Source of the DNA: Pseudomonas graminis
GTDB taxonomy: Bacteria; Pseudomonadota; Gammaproteobacteria; Pseudomonadales; Pseudomonadaceae
DNA: 64,000 nt
Direction of reading: 5' to 3'
NCBI RefSeq assembly: GCF_900111735.1
Contig: NZ_FOHW01000011.1
Location: 1-64,000, forward strand
Positions 8,440-16,794 of this stretch are shown here, piece after piece. How positions within the stretch are numbered: the first letter of the stretch is position 1; each line of letters opens with the position of its first letter. The notes under the pieces were generated by a model that saw nothing but the letters and a program-made list of their open reading frames with translations, made no database searches and was not told where the DNA came from. The position numbers and the translations under genes were made by a program.

Positions 8440-10134
8440 TTAATCCTTGGTCACCCTGTTTATTTCTTCAAGACTCGTCAAACCTTGCATCGCCTTCATA
8501 AGCCCGGAGGTGCGCAAATCATTAAAACCGTCTCTGCGCATCTGTTCGGAAATCTGGATCGAGTTGCCTTCCTCCATGATGATGCGCTCCAGCGCCGGCG
8601 TGCTCTTCACCACTTCATAGATACCTACTCGGCCCTTGTAGCCGCCGTTGCAGTGCTCGCAGCCTACTGGAGAGTAAAGCTGGAATGAGCCGATTTGCGA
8701 CTCGGGGAAACCTTCAGCAATCAAAGTCTCCCGAGGGATTTCGACTTCCTTTTTGCAATGCGGGCACAACTTTCGCGCAAGACGTTGAGCGATGATCAGG
8801 TTGATTGCCGTCGCAATGTTGAACGCAGCAACGCCCATGTGGTGCAGGCGAGTCAACGTTTCTGCCGCGCTGTTGGTGTGCAAAGTAGATAAAACCATGT
8901 GTCCGGTTTGCGAAGCCTTGATCGCGATTTCGGCTGTTTCCAGGTCTCGAATTTCGCCCACCATGATTACGTCAGGATCCTGACGCAAAAACGCCCGCAG
9001 TGCCTGAGAGAAGTCCATCCCCTGACGCGGATTTACGTTGACCTGGTTGATGCCTTCGAGGTTGATCTCTACCGGGTCTTCTGCTGTGGAGATATTGATA
9101 TCCACAGTGTTGAGAATATTCAATCCGGTATAGAGCGACACCGTTTTACCCGAGCCGGTAGGGCCGGTCACTAGGATCATGCCTTGGGGTTGGCGAAGGG
9201 CCTCAAGGTAAAGAGCTTTCTGTTCCGGCTCGTACCCCAGCGCATCGATGCCCATCTGCGCAGTAGTAGGGTCCAAAATCCGCATCACAATCTTTTCTCC
9301 CCACAGCGTGGGCAGCGTGTTGACCCGGAAATCGATGGCACGGTTTTTAGAGATTCTTAGTTTGATGCGGCCGTCTTGCGGTTTGCGACGCTCCGAAATA
9401 TCGAGGCTCGCCATGACCTTCAGGCGTGCAGCAATTCGCCCGGCAAGGTGAATGGGCGGCTTCGCCACCTCATGAAGGATGCCGTCGGTGCGGAGCCTTA
9501 CCCGGAAGATCTTTTCGTAGGGTTCGAAATGCAGATCAGATGAACCTAGACGGATGGCGTCCATCAGCATCTTATTGACGAAGCGTACAACTGGCGCGTC
9601 GTCAGTGTCTTGACCCCCGATCGCCGATTCCTTGCTTTCGTCGACAGCTTCAACCTCCAGCCCCAGATCGACGTCTGCAAGGTCGCCCATGCCCGAATGG
9701 CTATCAAAAAACTTGTCGATGGCGTTTGTTAGCTTGTCATCCTCGACCAAGATCGCTTCGGTCGTCAGGCCTGTGCTGAACTGGATGTCAGTGATTGCTT
9801 GATGATTAGTAGGATCGGATATCCCCACAAAAAGCTTGTTGCCACGGCGCCATAGCGGAAGCGCGCAATGCTGCCGAATGAGCTTTTCACTCACCAGCCC
9901 TTTTGGCTGACCGTCTTTTTCGAGCGCGCTGAGATCGAGAAATGGTATGCCAAATTGGTCCGAGGCGATCTCGGCGAGCGTGATGCTTTTGAGCAGCTTG
10001 TTCTCAACGAGATGGTGAACCAGCGTGACCCTGTCACGACGCGCCTGTTCGTAGGCTTTTTGAACCGTTTTTTCACTTATCAGCTCGGCAACAACGAGTT
10101 GTTTGGCCAAACCAGTTAGGACGACATCAGTCAT
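8440..10134 (-). CDS. pilB: Type IV pilus extension ATPase
   Basis: A 564-residue hexameric ATPase that powers pilus extension. It has an N-terminal GspE/PilB domain, Walker A GPTGSGKT, the Asp box and Walker B region (DPDVIMVGEIRD), a His box (TGHMVLSTLHTN) and a tetracysteine zinc site (CPHC ... CEHC) near the C-terminus. The start at 10134 (MTDVVLTGLAK) is preferred over an in-frame start 19 residues upstream, since it gives the usual PilB N-terminus. It is the first gene of the minus-strand operon and is divergent from pilA across 223 bases. Confidence 0.95.
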   Translation of the reverse strand: MTDVVLTGLAKQLVVAELISEKTVQKAYEQARRDRVTLVHHLVENKLLKSITLAEIASDQFGIPFLDLSALEKDGQPKGLVSEKLIRQHCALPLWRRGNKLFVGISDPTNHQAITDIQFSTGLTTEAILVEDDKLTNAIDKFFDSHSGMGDLADVDLGLEVEAVDESKESAIGGQDTDDAPVVRFVNKMLMDAIRLGSSDLHFEPYEKIFRVRLRTDGILHEVAKPPIHLAGRIAARLKVMASLDISERRKPQDGRIKLRISKNRAIDFRVNTLPTLWGEKIVMRILDPTTAQMGIDALGYEPEQKALYLEALRQPQGMILVTGPTGSGKTVSLYTGLNILNTVDINISTAEDPVEINLEGINQVNVNPRQGMDFSQALRAFLRQDPDVIMVGEIRDLETAEIAIKASQTGHMVLSTLHTNSAAETLTRLHHMGVAAFNIATAINLIIAQRLARKLCPHCKKEVEIPRETLIAEGFPESQIGSFQLYSPVGCEHCNGGYKGRVGIYEVVKSTPALERIIMEEGNSIQISEQMRRDGFNDLRTSGLMKAMQGLTSLEEINRVTKD

Positions 10135-10296
10135 TGTAGCCACCAGACACGGACATTGGACCGTTATAGCGTAGTCAAGCTGTGCTGCCAAATGGACAGC
10201 GCCGTTGTGACGAAAATTGTCACTTAGTGCGGATGGGAGGTCAGTTCGGGCGGCCTTTCACAAGCTTTGTGTTTCTATGATGAGTAGTTCGGGAAC

Positions 10297-10312
10297 TGGC
10301 ACGTACTGTGCA
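10297..10312 (+). promoter_or_regulatory. Sigma-54 (RpoN) promoter of pilA
   Basis: TGGCACGTACTGTGCA has the -24 GG and -12 GC elements ten bases apart, with one departure from the TTGC part of the consensus. It lies about 45 bases upstream of the pilA start. Pilin genes of pseudomonads are known to use RpoN with the PilS/PilR two-component system. TGTCA-like motifs upstream (near 10218) could be PilR sites, which is inference. Confidence 0.8.
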
Positions 10313-10357
10313 GTGTGTGGTTCGAGCAACACCTAATTGACACCTGGAGTAGTAGCG

Positions 10358-10780
10358 ATGAAGTCACAAAAAGGTTTCACTCTGATTGAGTTAATGATCG
10401 TGGTCGCGATTATCGGCATTTTGGCTGCCATTGCGCTGCCGGCTTATCAGAGCTACATAAAAAAGGCGGCTTACTCTGAAGTCATCAATGGAATGACCTC
10501 TGTTAAAGCTGCGATCGGCGTATGTGTGGCTCAAGAGTCGGCACTTGCGTCATGCGACACTGAAGCAAAGATTCAGCAGCCTCTTCCAACTGGTTTGACA
10601 ACCGGTGCTTTGAACAAAATTGAACTTACAGCGACAACGGCGGTTATTGTTGCTACACCTAACGGCTACAAAGGGATTGACGCGAAAGACACCTGTAGCT
10701 TGAAGCCCACATTATCCAGTGGCGTGCTTACTTGGCAGTACAGCGGCAAATGTGTCGACAATAACTATGTGAAGAACTAA
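10358..10780 (+). CDS. pilA: Type IV major pilin
   Basis: A 140-residue prepilin. The short leader MKSQKG is followed by [20 protein letters not shown], with the PilD cut between G6 and F7 and the essential Glu at mature position 5. Four cysteines at 56, 66, 113 and 132 suggest two disulphides, the last closing the C-terminal D-region loop. The ATG at 10358 gives the correct short leader, whereas an upstream ATG at 10337 would not. The gene is visibly richer in A+T than its neighbours, as is usual for exchanged pilin alleles. It sits next to tRNA-Thr, as in P. aeruginosa. Confidence 0.95.
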   Translation: MKSQKGFTLIELMIVVAIIGILAAIALPAYQSYIKKAAYSEVINGMTSVKAAIGVCVAQESALASCDTEAKIQQPLPTGLTTGALNKIELTATTAVIVATPNGYKGIDAKDTCSLKPTLSSGVLTWQYSGKCVDNNYVKN

Positions 10781-10799
10781 TTTTAGTTACTAACAGTTT

Positions 10800-10875
10800 G
10801 CCGAAATAGCTCAGTCGGTAGAGCAGCGCACTCGTAACGCGAAGGTCGTAGGTTCGATTCCTATTTTCGGCACCA
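10800..10875 (+). tRNA. tRNA-Thr (CGT)
   Basis: A 76-base cloverleaf with encoded CCA. The acceptor stem is GCCGAAA/TTTCGGC, the D stem GCTC/GAGC, and the T arm GTAGG-TTCGATT-CCTAT. The anticodon loop CTCGTAA places CGT at 34-36. The anticodon stem has A:C at 31:39 and G:A at 27:43, the latter also known in enteric tRNA-Thr. It lies 19 bases after pilA. Confidence 0.95.
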
Positions 10876-10882
10876 GAAACAC

Positions 10883-10915
10883 AAAAAGCCCGGTCCTCAA
10901 GACCGGGCTTTTTCG
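10883..10915 (+). terminator. Terminator after tRNA-Thr
   Basis: A perfect stem AAAAAGCCCGGTC/GACCGGGCTTTTT with a CTCAA loop. It can also serve the minus-strand small gene that ends at 10945. Confidence 0.92.
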
Positions 10916-10944
10916 TACCCAACATCCACATGTCGTCCTGCCAA

Positions 10945-11079
10945 TCAACAAATCCCAGGCGGAATCCCGTCCTTGTTGAAATCCTTCAACCGTTCCTTCT
11001 CTTCCTCTGTCGCATGAGCCGGGACGTCCTTCTCAGGTTGTTCTTTCTCGTCAGGTTTCTTCTCGTCAGCCATCATCAT
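10945..11079 (-). CDS. Small charged protein, unknown
   Basis: A 44-codon frame that begins with three consecutive ATG codons (11079, 11076, 11073). The likely product starts MADEKKPDEKEQPEKD and ends FNKDGIPPGIC. It is very rich in Lys and Glu, with no signal or membrane segment. GAGGAA just upstream gives a fair ribosome site, and the tRNA-Thr terminator follows in the right place. I have no family for it. The case for a real gene is the ribosome site, the clean boundaries and the non-random composition. Confidence 0.5.
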   Translation of the reverse strand: MMMADEKKPDEKEQPEKDVPAHATEEEKERLKDFNKDGIPPGIC

Positions 11080-11118
11080 TTCCTCATCAGTGCTAAGAAC
11101 AATCCAGACCCATAAGCC

Positions 11119-11349
11119 TCAAGCCCAAACCGCCGTCTCGCTGTTGATCTGTGCCAGGGAGGTAGCGTTGCTCTGCCTTTGGTGATGCAGGTCTTCGCGC
11201 ATTTTGGAAAAATTGAGCGGCTTCGACGCCAACTGCCGGAGCACGACGTCAGAGATCACGTACTCCCCGCAGTCGCGGCAGATAACAACCTTGCCACCCT
11301 GCGCCGACTCACGCTTCTCAGCCTCGATCCCGCACAGATAACAATTCAT
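11119..11349 (-). CDS. Small zinc-ribbon-like protein, unknown
   Basis: A 76-residue protein starting MNCYLCGIEAEKRESAQGG, with cysteine pairs CYLC (3, 6) and CRDC (24, 27) spaced as in a small zinc ribbon. The C-terminal half is polar and helical. AGGGAGAAC upstream is a usable ribosome site. It lies between nadC and the 44-codon gene on the same strand and may be co-transcribed with nadC (81-base gap). The function is not recognised. Confidence 0.65.
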   Translation of the reverse strand: MNCYLCGIEAEKRESAQGGKVVICRDCGEYVISDVVLRQLASKPLNFSKMREDLHHQRQSNATSLAQINSETAVWA

Positions 11350-11429
11350 GCCCGTTCTCCCTATGAAGGTAATAACAAGCAGAGCCCGACCAGCCAGCGC
11401 AGTTCAACTTTTAAGACGTCGGGACGGAT

Positions 11430-12278
11430 TCAGAGGCTCAACCGCATCGACAAATCCACCGCCTTCACATCCTTAGTCAGCGTCCCAATGGAAATGTAAT
11501 CAACGCCCGTTTCAGCAATGGTCCTCAGGGTAGCGTCAGTCACACCGCCGCTGGCCTCCAGCTTGGCGCGACCCGCAGTAAGGCGCACGGCTTCGCGCAT
11601 GTCGTCCAGGCTGAGTTCGTCGAGCATGACGATGTCGGCGCCGCCGTCGAGGGCCTGTTTGAGTTCGTCGAGGCTTTCCACTTCGATTTCCACGGGCTTG
11701 CCCGGCGCGATTCTGTGCGCGGCGGTGATGGCTTCCGCAATTCCGCCACAGGCAGCGATGTGGTTTTCTTTGATCAGGAAGGCGTCGAACAAGCCGATGC
11801 GGTGGTTATGACAGCCGCCGCAGGTGACGGCGTATTTCTGAGCCATTCTTAAACCCGGGAGGGTTTTGCGTGTGTCGAGCAGTTTGACTTGGGTGTCCGC
11901 TACCATGTCGGCGTAGTGCCGTGCGCGCGTCGCAACGCCTGACAGCAGCTGCAAAAAGTTGAGCGCGCTGCGTTCGCCCGTCAGCAGCGAACGGGCAGGG
12001 CCTTCCAGGTGGAACAGCGCCTGGTTGGGCTGCACGCGATCGCCGTCAACAACCTGCCAATGCACCGCGACGCGAGGGTCAAGCTGACGGAAGACTGCGT
12101 CAACCCACGCCGTGCCCGCAATCACCGCTGCGTCGCGGGAGATCACGGTGGCCTTGGCCAGTCGCTCCGCCGGTATAAGCTGCGCAGTGATGTCGCCAGT
12201 GCCGACATCCTCGAGTAACGCACGGCGCACGTTTGCTTCGATTTCAGCAGTGAGGGCGTCAAGACGTAGGTTTGGCAT
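11430..12278 (-). CDS. nadC: Nicotinate-nucleotide pyrophosphorylase
   Basis: A 282-residue enzyme converting quinolinate and PRPP to nicotinate mononucleotide, CO2 and pyrophosphate in NAD synthesis. The [12 protein letters not shown] motif, the [23 protein letters not shown] block and the C-terminal [26 protein letters not shown] barrel segment are all present. The start at 12278 ([17 protein letters not shown]) fits the family better than an upstream ATG at 12290. It lies in its usual Pseudomonas position between pilA/tRNA-Thr and the DUF1631 gene. Confidence 0.95.
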   Translation of the reverse strand: MPNLRLDALTAEIEANVRRALLEDVGTGDITAQLIPAERLAKATVISRDAAVIAGTAWVDAVFRQLDPRVAVHWQVVDGDRVQPNQALFHLEGPARSLLTGERSALNFLQLLSGVATRARHYADMVADTQVKLLDTRKTLPGLRMAQKYAVTCGGCHNHRIGLFDAFLIKENHIAACGGIAEAITAAHRIAPGKPVEIEVESLDELKQALDGGADIVMLDELSLDDMREAVRLTAGRAKLEASGGVTDATLRTIAETGVDYISIGTLTKDVKAVDLSMRLSL

Positions 12279-12662
12279 ATCAGGCTCCACGGACTAAGTG
12301 CGCCGAGTATATGGCAGACTTGTGTACCAACCTAAGTAGGCCAGGTGCTCAGTCGGGTGCATAACCTGCACTTTGTCGGTTTTTTACTCGGTTATGCGAC
12401 AGATTGCGATTTTGAGGGTCTATCGCTGCGCACGTCCCTTCGCCGCCTCCTATTATTCCAACTAAGGCGAAGACACCGCTGGCGAGCGGGTCTGATTTAC
12501 CTGATACTTTCGCCTTGTATTTGACGTCATAGCGTTGACGTTAGCCTGCAACATCCCCAGGGATAAAATTTTGAGATCCGTCCGAATGGAGTCGAGTCTT
12601 CATTCGCTGCGGGGTGTAGCTGTTGTTAAAGCAGTTGTGTCGACGGTGTGAAGGAGTCCTTG
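12279..12662. other. Intergenic region between divergent nadC and DUF1631 genes
   Basis: A 384-base divergent spacer. It should hold both promoters, but I see no clear -35/-10 pair or palindrome to name. No reading frame with a credible ribosome site was found, and no REPIN. Confidence 0.5.
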
Positions 12663-14903
12663 ATGCAGAACGACAGTAACAAAGTGGTGCCCTTGAAGGC
12701 GGGTCCGGATAATCCCGGTTCCTCGCCTCTCGCTCGGCTGCCCGTCGTTCTGCTTCAGGTGCGTGATCGGGCCGCTCAGCAGTTGAAGGAAAGCCTGCAG
12801 ACGCTGTTCGATAACGCTGATGACACGCTGTTCGAAATGGCTGATCGTGCCCACAACAACGCCGAACAGAACATCTTTTTCGAGGCCATGCGCGACTTGC
12901 GTCTGAAGCGCAAAAGCATCGAGCGCAATTTCCTCGACAAATTCTTTGAGGCGTTCCTGCGCCTGGGTCAGTACGAAGTGGCTGAGCCACCGATGCCCGA
13001 GCCCGTTTCCTACGACAAGCTCGCGCTGGTTCACAACGACGATCTTGAGCGAACCGTGGCGGTAGACGCCATGGTGGTCAAGGTCATGAGTCGCGACGGT
13101 ATCGCCCTTGGTCAACTGACCACACGTTTGAATGTACTGATCCCCCAGCCGTTGACCGACGAGACCAATCCGATGGGTCCGACGCTGCTGTGTGACTATT
13201 TCCTGCAGGCCGGGCGCAGCCTTGGCGTTGAAATCAAGGTGAAGCTGATCATTCTCAAATTGTTTGAGAAGTACGCTTTGAGCAACGCCGATCAGCTCTT
13301 TGAGGAAGCCAACCAGTTGCTAATTTCCGCAGGTGTATTGCCGGAACTGAAGGCGCTGCCTTCCCGTCGCTCGACTGATCGCATCGCCAGCGTGCCGCTG
13401 TCGAGTGAAGCCATGCGCGCCGACAACGCCGCCATTCTTCAGGCGACGGAGAGCCTCGATAAAAGTGTTCAGGACGTGTTTTCTGCATTGCAGGATTTGC
13501 TTGTTCACGTGCGTGGCCACCTGACTCCGCGCCCCGATTCGGTGACCGAGGCGCGTCCGATTTCGAGTCAGGATCTGCTGCGTCTGCTGTCCCATTTGCA
13601 ACAGTACGTACCGAAAGTCGAAGAAAGTGACGACTTTGATCTGCGCGCCCAGCTTGAGCAGTTGATCAGCCGTGTGAGCGCGAGAAGCGGCAAGTTTCGC
13701 GTGGTCGGCACGATGGATGAGGACGTTATTAACCTCATCTCGATGCTCTTTGAATTCATTCTCGACGACCGCAACCTGCCGAGTTCGCTGCGCGCGTTGA
13801 TCGGCCGTTTGCAGATTCCAATGCTCAAGGTAGCGGTCATCGACAAGAGTTTCTTCAGCCGTGGCAGCCATCCTGCGCGCCGGCTGCTGAACGAAATCGC
13901 TTCTGCTGCGCTCGGCTGGGGTGGTCGCGACGACACCCAGCGCGACTCGCTCTATGCCCGCATAGACCAGATCGTCCAGCGCCTGCTCCACGATTTTGTC
14001 GATGACCCGGCAATTTTCACTGAGTTGCTGGTGGATTTCCTGGCGTTCACCAGCGACGAGCGTCGTCGCAGTGAACTGCTGGAGCAGCGCACCCGTGATG
14101 CCGAACAGGGTCGTGCATTGGCCGAGTTGGCGCGTCAGCGGGTGCAGCAGGCGCTGAATGACCGGCTGCTCGGCAAGACCCTGCCGCAGGTGGTTGTTCG
14201 GCTATTGCAGGAGGCGTGGAGCAAGGTGCTGTTGCTCACATGCCTGAAGCACGGCGACCAGTCAGTTGAATGGACGTCAGGTCTTCAGGCCATGGATGAT
14301 CTGATCTGGAGCGTCGAGTCCCACGACGAGCCGGAAGCGCGACAGCGTCTGCTTGAGCTGGTGCCTGGACTACTGAAGTCCCTGCGCGATGGCTTGAGCA
14401 GTGCCGCTTTTGATCCTTTTGCCACCAGCGAATTCTTCAGTCAGCTCGAAGTGCTTCACGTCCAGGCGTTCAGCCACGTGACCAGGGCACCAGGCACGGG
14501 GCCTGATGACGATCAGGCCGGGTCTGACAACGGGCCGGCGATGATGGCCGTTGTCGAAGAGATCATCCTGGTTGGGCCTGGCGAGCAGATTCAGACTGAG
14601 CCGTCGACGCAGTTGCCTGCAGACGACGAAGGTTTGATGCAAGTCGAAAAGCTTCGTCTGGGCAGTTGGGTCGAAATCCACGAGGACGAATCCCACAAGC
14701 TGCGCTGCAAACTGGCCGCCATCGTTGAGCCGAGCGGACGCTATGTGTTCGTCAATCGCACCGGCATGAAGGTACTGGAGAAAACCCGCATGGGCCTGGC
14801 GGTTGAATTCCGTCGCGGCACCATTCGTGTTCTCGACGACGCCCTGCTGTTCGACCGCGCGCTGGAGTCCGTACTGGGCAATCTGCGCAAGCTCAAGGGC
14901 TAA
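12663..14903 (+). CDS. DUF1631 family protein
   Basis: A 746-residue, mostly helical cytoplasmic protein of the DUF1631 family, which is common next to nadC and ampD in Pseudomonas. It has no signal peptide or membrane segment. The C-terminal part (about residues 665-746, LRLGSWVEIHEDESHKLRCK through VFVNRTGMKVLEKT) resembles a PilZ-like beta barrel, but I do not see a clear RxxxR c-di-GMP motif. The start at 12663 is chosen because GAAGGAG sits seven bases upstream. An in-frame ATG at 12648 lacks one. The role is unknown. Confidence 0.82.
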   Translation: MQNDSNKVVPLKAGPDNPGSSPLARLPVVLLQVRDRAAQQLKESLQTLFDNADDTLFEMADRAHNNAEQNIFFEAMRDLRLKRKSIERNFLDKFFEAFLRLGQYEVAEPPMPEPVSYDKLALVHNDDLERTVAVDAMVVKVMSRDGIALGQLTTRLNVLIPQPLTDETNPMGPTLLCDYFLQAGRSLGVEIKVKLIILKLFEKYALSNADQLFEEANQLLISAGVLPELKALPSRRSTDRIASVPLSSEAMRADNAAILQATESLDKSVQDVFSALQDLLVHVRGHLTPRPDSVTEARPISSQDLLRLLSHLQQYVPKVEESDDFDLRAQLEQLISRVSARSGKFRVVGTMDEDVINLISMLFEFILDDRNLPSSLRALIGRLQIPMLKVAVIDKSFFSRGSHPARRLLNEIASAALGWGGRDDTQRDSLYARIDQIVQRLLHDFVDDPAIFTELLVDFLAFTSDERRRSELLEQRTRDAEQGRALAELARQRVQQALNDRLLGKTLPQVVVRLLQEAWSKVLLLTCLKHGDQSVEWTSGLQAMDDLIWSVESHDEPEARQRLLELVPGLLKSLRDGLSSAAFDPFATSEFFSQLEVLHVQAFSHVTRAPGTGPDDDQAGSDNGPAMMAVVEEIILVGPGEQIQTEPSTQLPADDEGLMQVEKLRLGSWVEIHEDESHKLRCKLAAIVEPSGRYVFVNRTGMKVLEKTRMGLAVEFRRGTIRVLDDALLFDRALESVLGNLRKLKG

Positions 14904-15027
14904 GCGCCAGATCAGTCCTACGACTTCCAAATGCGAATCCGCATGACCTCAGCGTAGATTCGCCATCCACATCCTTTCCCGCCGCGGGCATACTGCGCGC
15001 TGTCGTTTCACGCCCTAAGGACTTCCT

Positions 15028-15576
15028 ATGCATCTGGACCCTGCCACCGGCTGGTGCCATGGCGCGCAGCACTGCCCTTCACCCAATTTTAACGCCCGAC
15101 CGGAAAACGAGATCTCGTTGCTGGTGATCCACAACATCAGTCTGCCGCCCGCGCAGTTCAAAACCGGCAAGGTCCAGGCGTTTTTTCAGAACCGGCTGGA
15201 CGTCACAGAACACCCTTACTTTGAAGGCATTGCCGAGCTGCGTGTGTCTGCGCATTTCCTGATTGAGCGCGACGGGGAGGTGACTCAATTCGTGTCGTGC
15301 CTCGATCGTGCCTGGCACGCAGGCGTGTCGGTATTTGACGGTCGCGAAACGTGCAATGACTTTTCCATTGGCATCGAGCTTGAAGGCACGGATGATCAGC
15401 CTTTCACCGAGGCGCAGTATGAGGCATTGATCGAGTTGACTCGCCAGTTGCAGGCGGCGTGGTCGGCAATTACGGTGCAACGCATATGCGGTCACAGCGA
15501 CATTGCGCCGGGACGCAAGACCGACCCGGGTCCATGTTTTGACTGGGCGCGGTTTCGTGCCGCCCTGGATGTTTGA
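15028..15576 (+). CDS. ampD: 1,6-anhydro-N-acetylmuramyl-L-alanine amidase
   Basis: A 182-residue cytoplasmic zinc amidase that removes the peptide from anhydro-muropeptides during wall recycling. Its loss derepresses AmpC beta-lactamase. Zinc ligands are visible: H35 in LLVIHNISLPP, and the His and Asp in ICGHSDIAPGRKTDPGPCFDW near the C-terminus. The RAWHAGVS and SIGIELEG segments are conserved. No signal peptide is present, which marks the cytoplasmic recycling enzyme and not a periplasmic AmpDh homologue. ampE follows 15 bases later. Confidence 0.96.
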   Translation: MHLDPATGWCHGAQHCPSPNFNARPENEISLLVIHNISLPPAQFKTGKVQAFFQNRLDVTEHPYFEGIAELRVSAHFLIERDGEVTQFVSCLDRAWHAGVSVFDGRETCNDFSIGIELEGTDDQPFTEAQYEALIELTRQLQAAWSAITVQRICGHSDIAPGRKTDPGPCFDWARFRAALDV

Positions 15577-15591
15577 AGTGAGGAACAGCTA

Positions 15592-16428
15592 ATGAGTTTT
15601 CTGGTTTTGCTGCTGGCGGTGTGGATCGAGAAGTTCTCGGCCCTGCGTCAGCGTATTCAGCGCGACAGGCCATGGCTCAATCAATTGAGCCGGCTGGAAT
15701 CCAACCCGCATTCAGCCAAGCGGCCGTGGTGGATTTTGATGCTGACGGTAGTGCTGCCTTTGGTGGTCCTGGCCCTGGTGCTGGTGATTGTCGGATCGGT
15801 GGCCTACGGCTGGCTCGCCCTTCCGATCCACTTGATGGTGCTGATTTACAGCCTTGGCCGCGGCGACGTCAAAGCCGCGCTCGGCTCGTTCAGGGACGCC
15901 TGCCGTCGGGGTGATCAGGAAGCGGCGGTGCTGGTGGCCGAACGTGACCTGGGTGTCCGGGCCGAGAATGAAGAGCAGCTGTTGGGCGGCGCTCAGACGT
16001 ATTTGTTGTGGGAGATTTATCAGGGGTTTTTCGCGGTGATTTTCTGGTACTTCGTGCTCGGCCCGGTCGCCGCGCTGGCCTACCGCTTGTTGGCGCTCGC
16101 TTCTGAGCACGGCAAAACACCTGCACTCGTTGAACGCGCGACCCAGGCAAGGCATGCCTTTGACTGGGTGCCTGTGCGCTTGCTGGCGGCCAGCTTTGCA
16201 CTGGTTGGAAACTTCGTCGCGGTCAGTCGCGTGATGCTCAGCGAGCTGCTCAACTGGAACATCAGTGCTTCGCGCCTGATCAGCAAAGTCGGCTGCGTCG
16301 CCGGCGAGGTTCCCGCGCCAGTGGTGGGCGTTGAGGGCGTTAACAGCCTGGATGTGTTGTGGGAGCTGCTGATCCGCTCGGCCATCGTCTGGTACGTCGG
16401 CTTCGCGTTGATCACGTTATTCGTGTGA
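15592..16428 (+). CDS. ampE: AmpE inner-membrane protein
   Basis: A 278-residue protein starting MSFLVLLLAVWIEKFSALR, with about four hydrophobic membrane segments. It is proposed to act as a sensor in beta-lactamase regulation. Identity rests on length, the N-terminal pattern, the RDACRRGDQEAA region and the position directly behind ampD. A hairpin follows the stop codon. Confidence 0.93.
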   Translation: MSFLVLLLAVWIEKFSALRQRIQRDRPWLNQLSRLESNPHSAKRPWWILMLTVVLPLVVLALVLVIVGSVAYGWLALPIHLMVLIYSLGRGDVKAALGSFRDACRRGDQEAAVLVAERDLGVRAENEEQLLGGAQTYLLWEIYQGFFAVIFWYFVLGPVAALAYRLLALASEHGKTPALVERATQARHAFDWVPVRLLAASFALVGNFVAVSRVMLSELLNWNISASRLISKVGCVAGEVPAPVVGVEGVNSLDVLWELLIRSAIVWYVGFALITLFV

Positions 16429-16433
16429 ATTGT

Positions 16434-16458
16434 CGGGAGTCGGCTAGCCGGCTCCCGC
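16434..16458 (+). terminator. Hairpin after ampE
   Basis: GGGAGTCGGC/GCCGGCTCCC pairs with one G-T wobble around a TA turn. No T run follows, so termination strength is uncertain. Confidence 0.5.
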
Positions 16459-16536
16459 ATGTTCAGCCCTGGCTTCGCTTTGCCGAGATGTCCTCCCTGA
16501 AATACCCGTGTTGCTGCTTCGCTAACTCGCCGCTGA

Positions 16537-16577
16537 TTGATATAAATCAATACCGCGCCGGTCCCTGACGCTATCCT
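16537..16577 (+). promoter_or_regulatory. ANR/FNR-type promoter of the potE-decarboxylase operon
   Basis: TTGATATAAATCAA at 16537-16550 is a perfect TTGAT-N4-ATCAA FNR/ANR box. TATCCT at 16572-16577 is positioned as a -10 element, which puts the box centre near -41, the class II activator spacing. The start codon of potE lies about 210 bases further on. Within 16429-16794 no protein gene was found. Confidence 0.7.
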
Positions 16578-16709
16578 CTTTTGCCTTCGGCTAGACGCCG
16601 CCATCCCGCTGAACTGACAGTTCTTCTCCACGTTATTCACTCTTCATAAAACATGACTAGCCTAAGTTAAGATGGCTTGTCGCCAGCAACTAGCGGCCGG
16701 CTGCATTCA

Positions 16710-16744
16710 TGATTAACAAGACGCTGCTTTCTTGATTAACAAGA
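16710..16744 (+). repeat. Pair of 12-base direct repeats before potE
   Basis: TGATTAACAAGA occurs at 16710-16721 and again at 16733-16744, 23 bases apart start to start, within the untranslated leader or promoter region of potE. The spacing of about two helical turns suggests tandem protein binding. The binder is unknown. Confidence 0.6.
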
Positions 16745-16794
16745 ATCCTTTGCTATAGCTAAACCCTCTCACCTTTTGCAAACAGGGCAACGGA

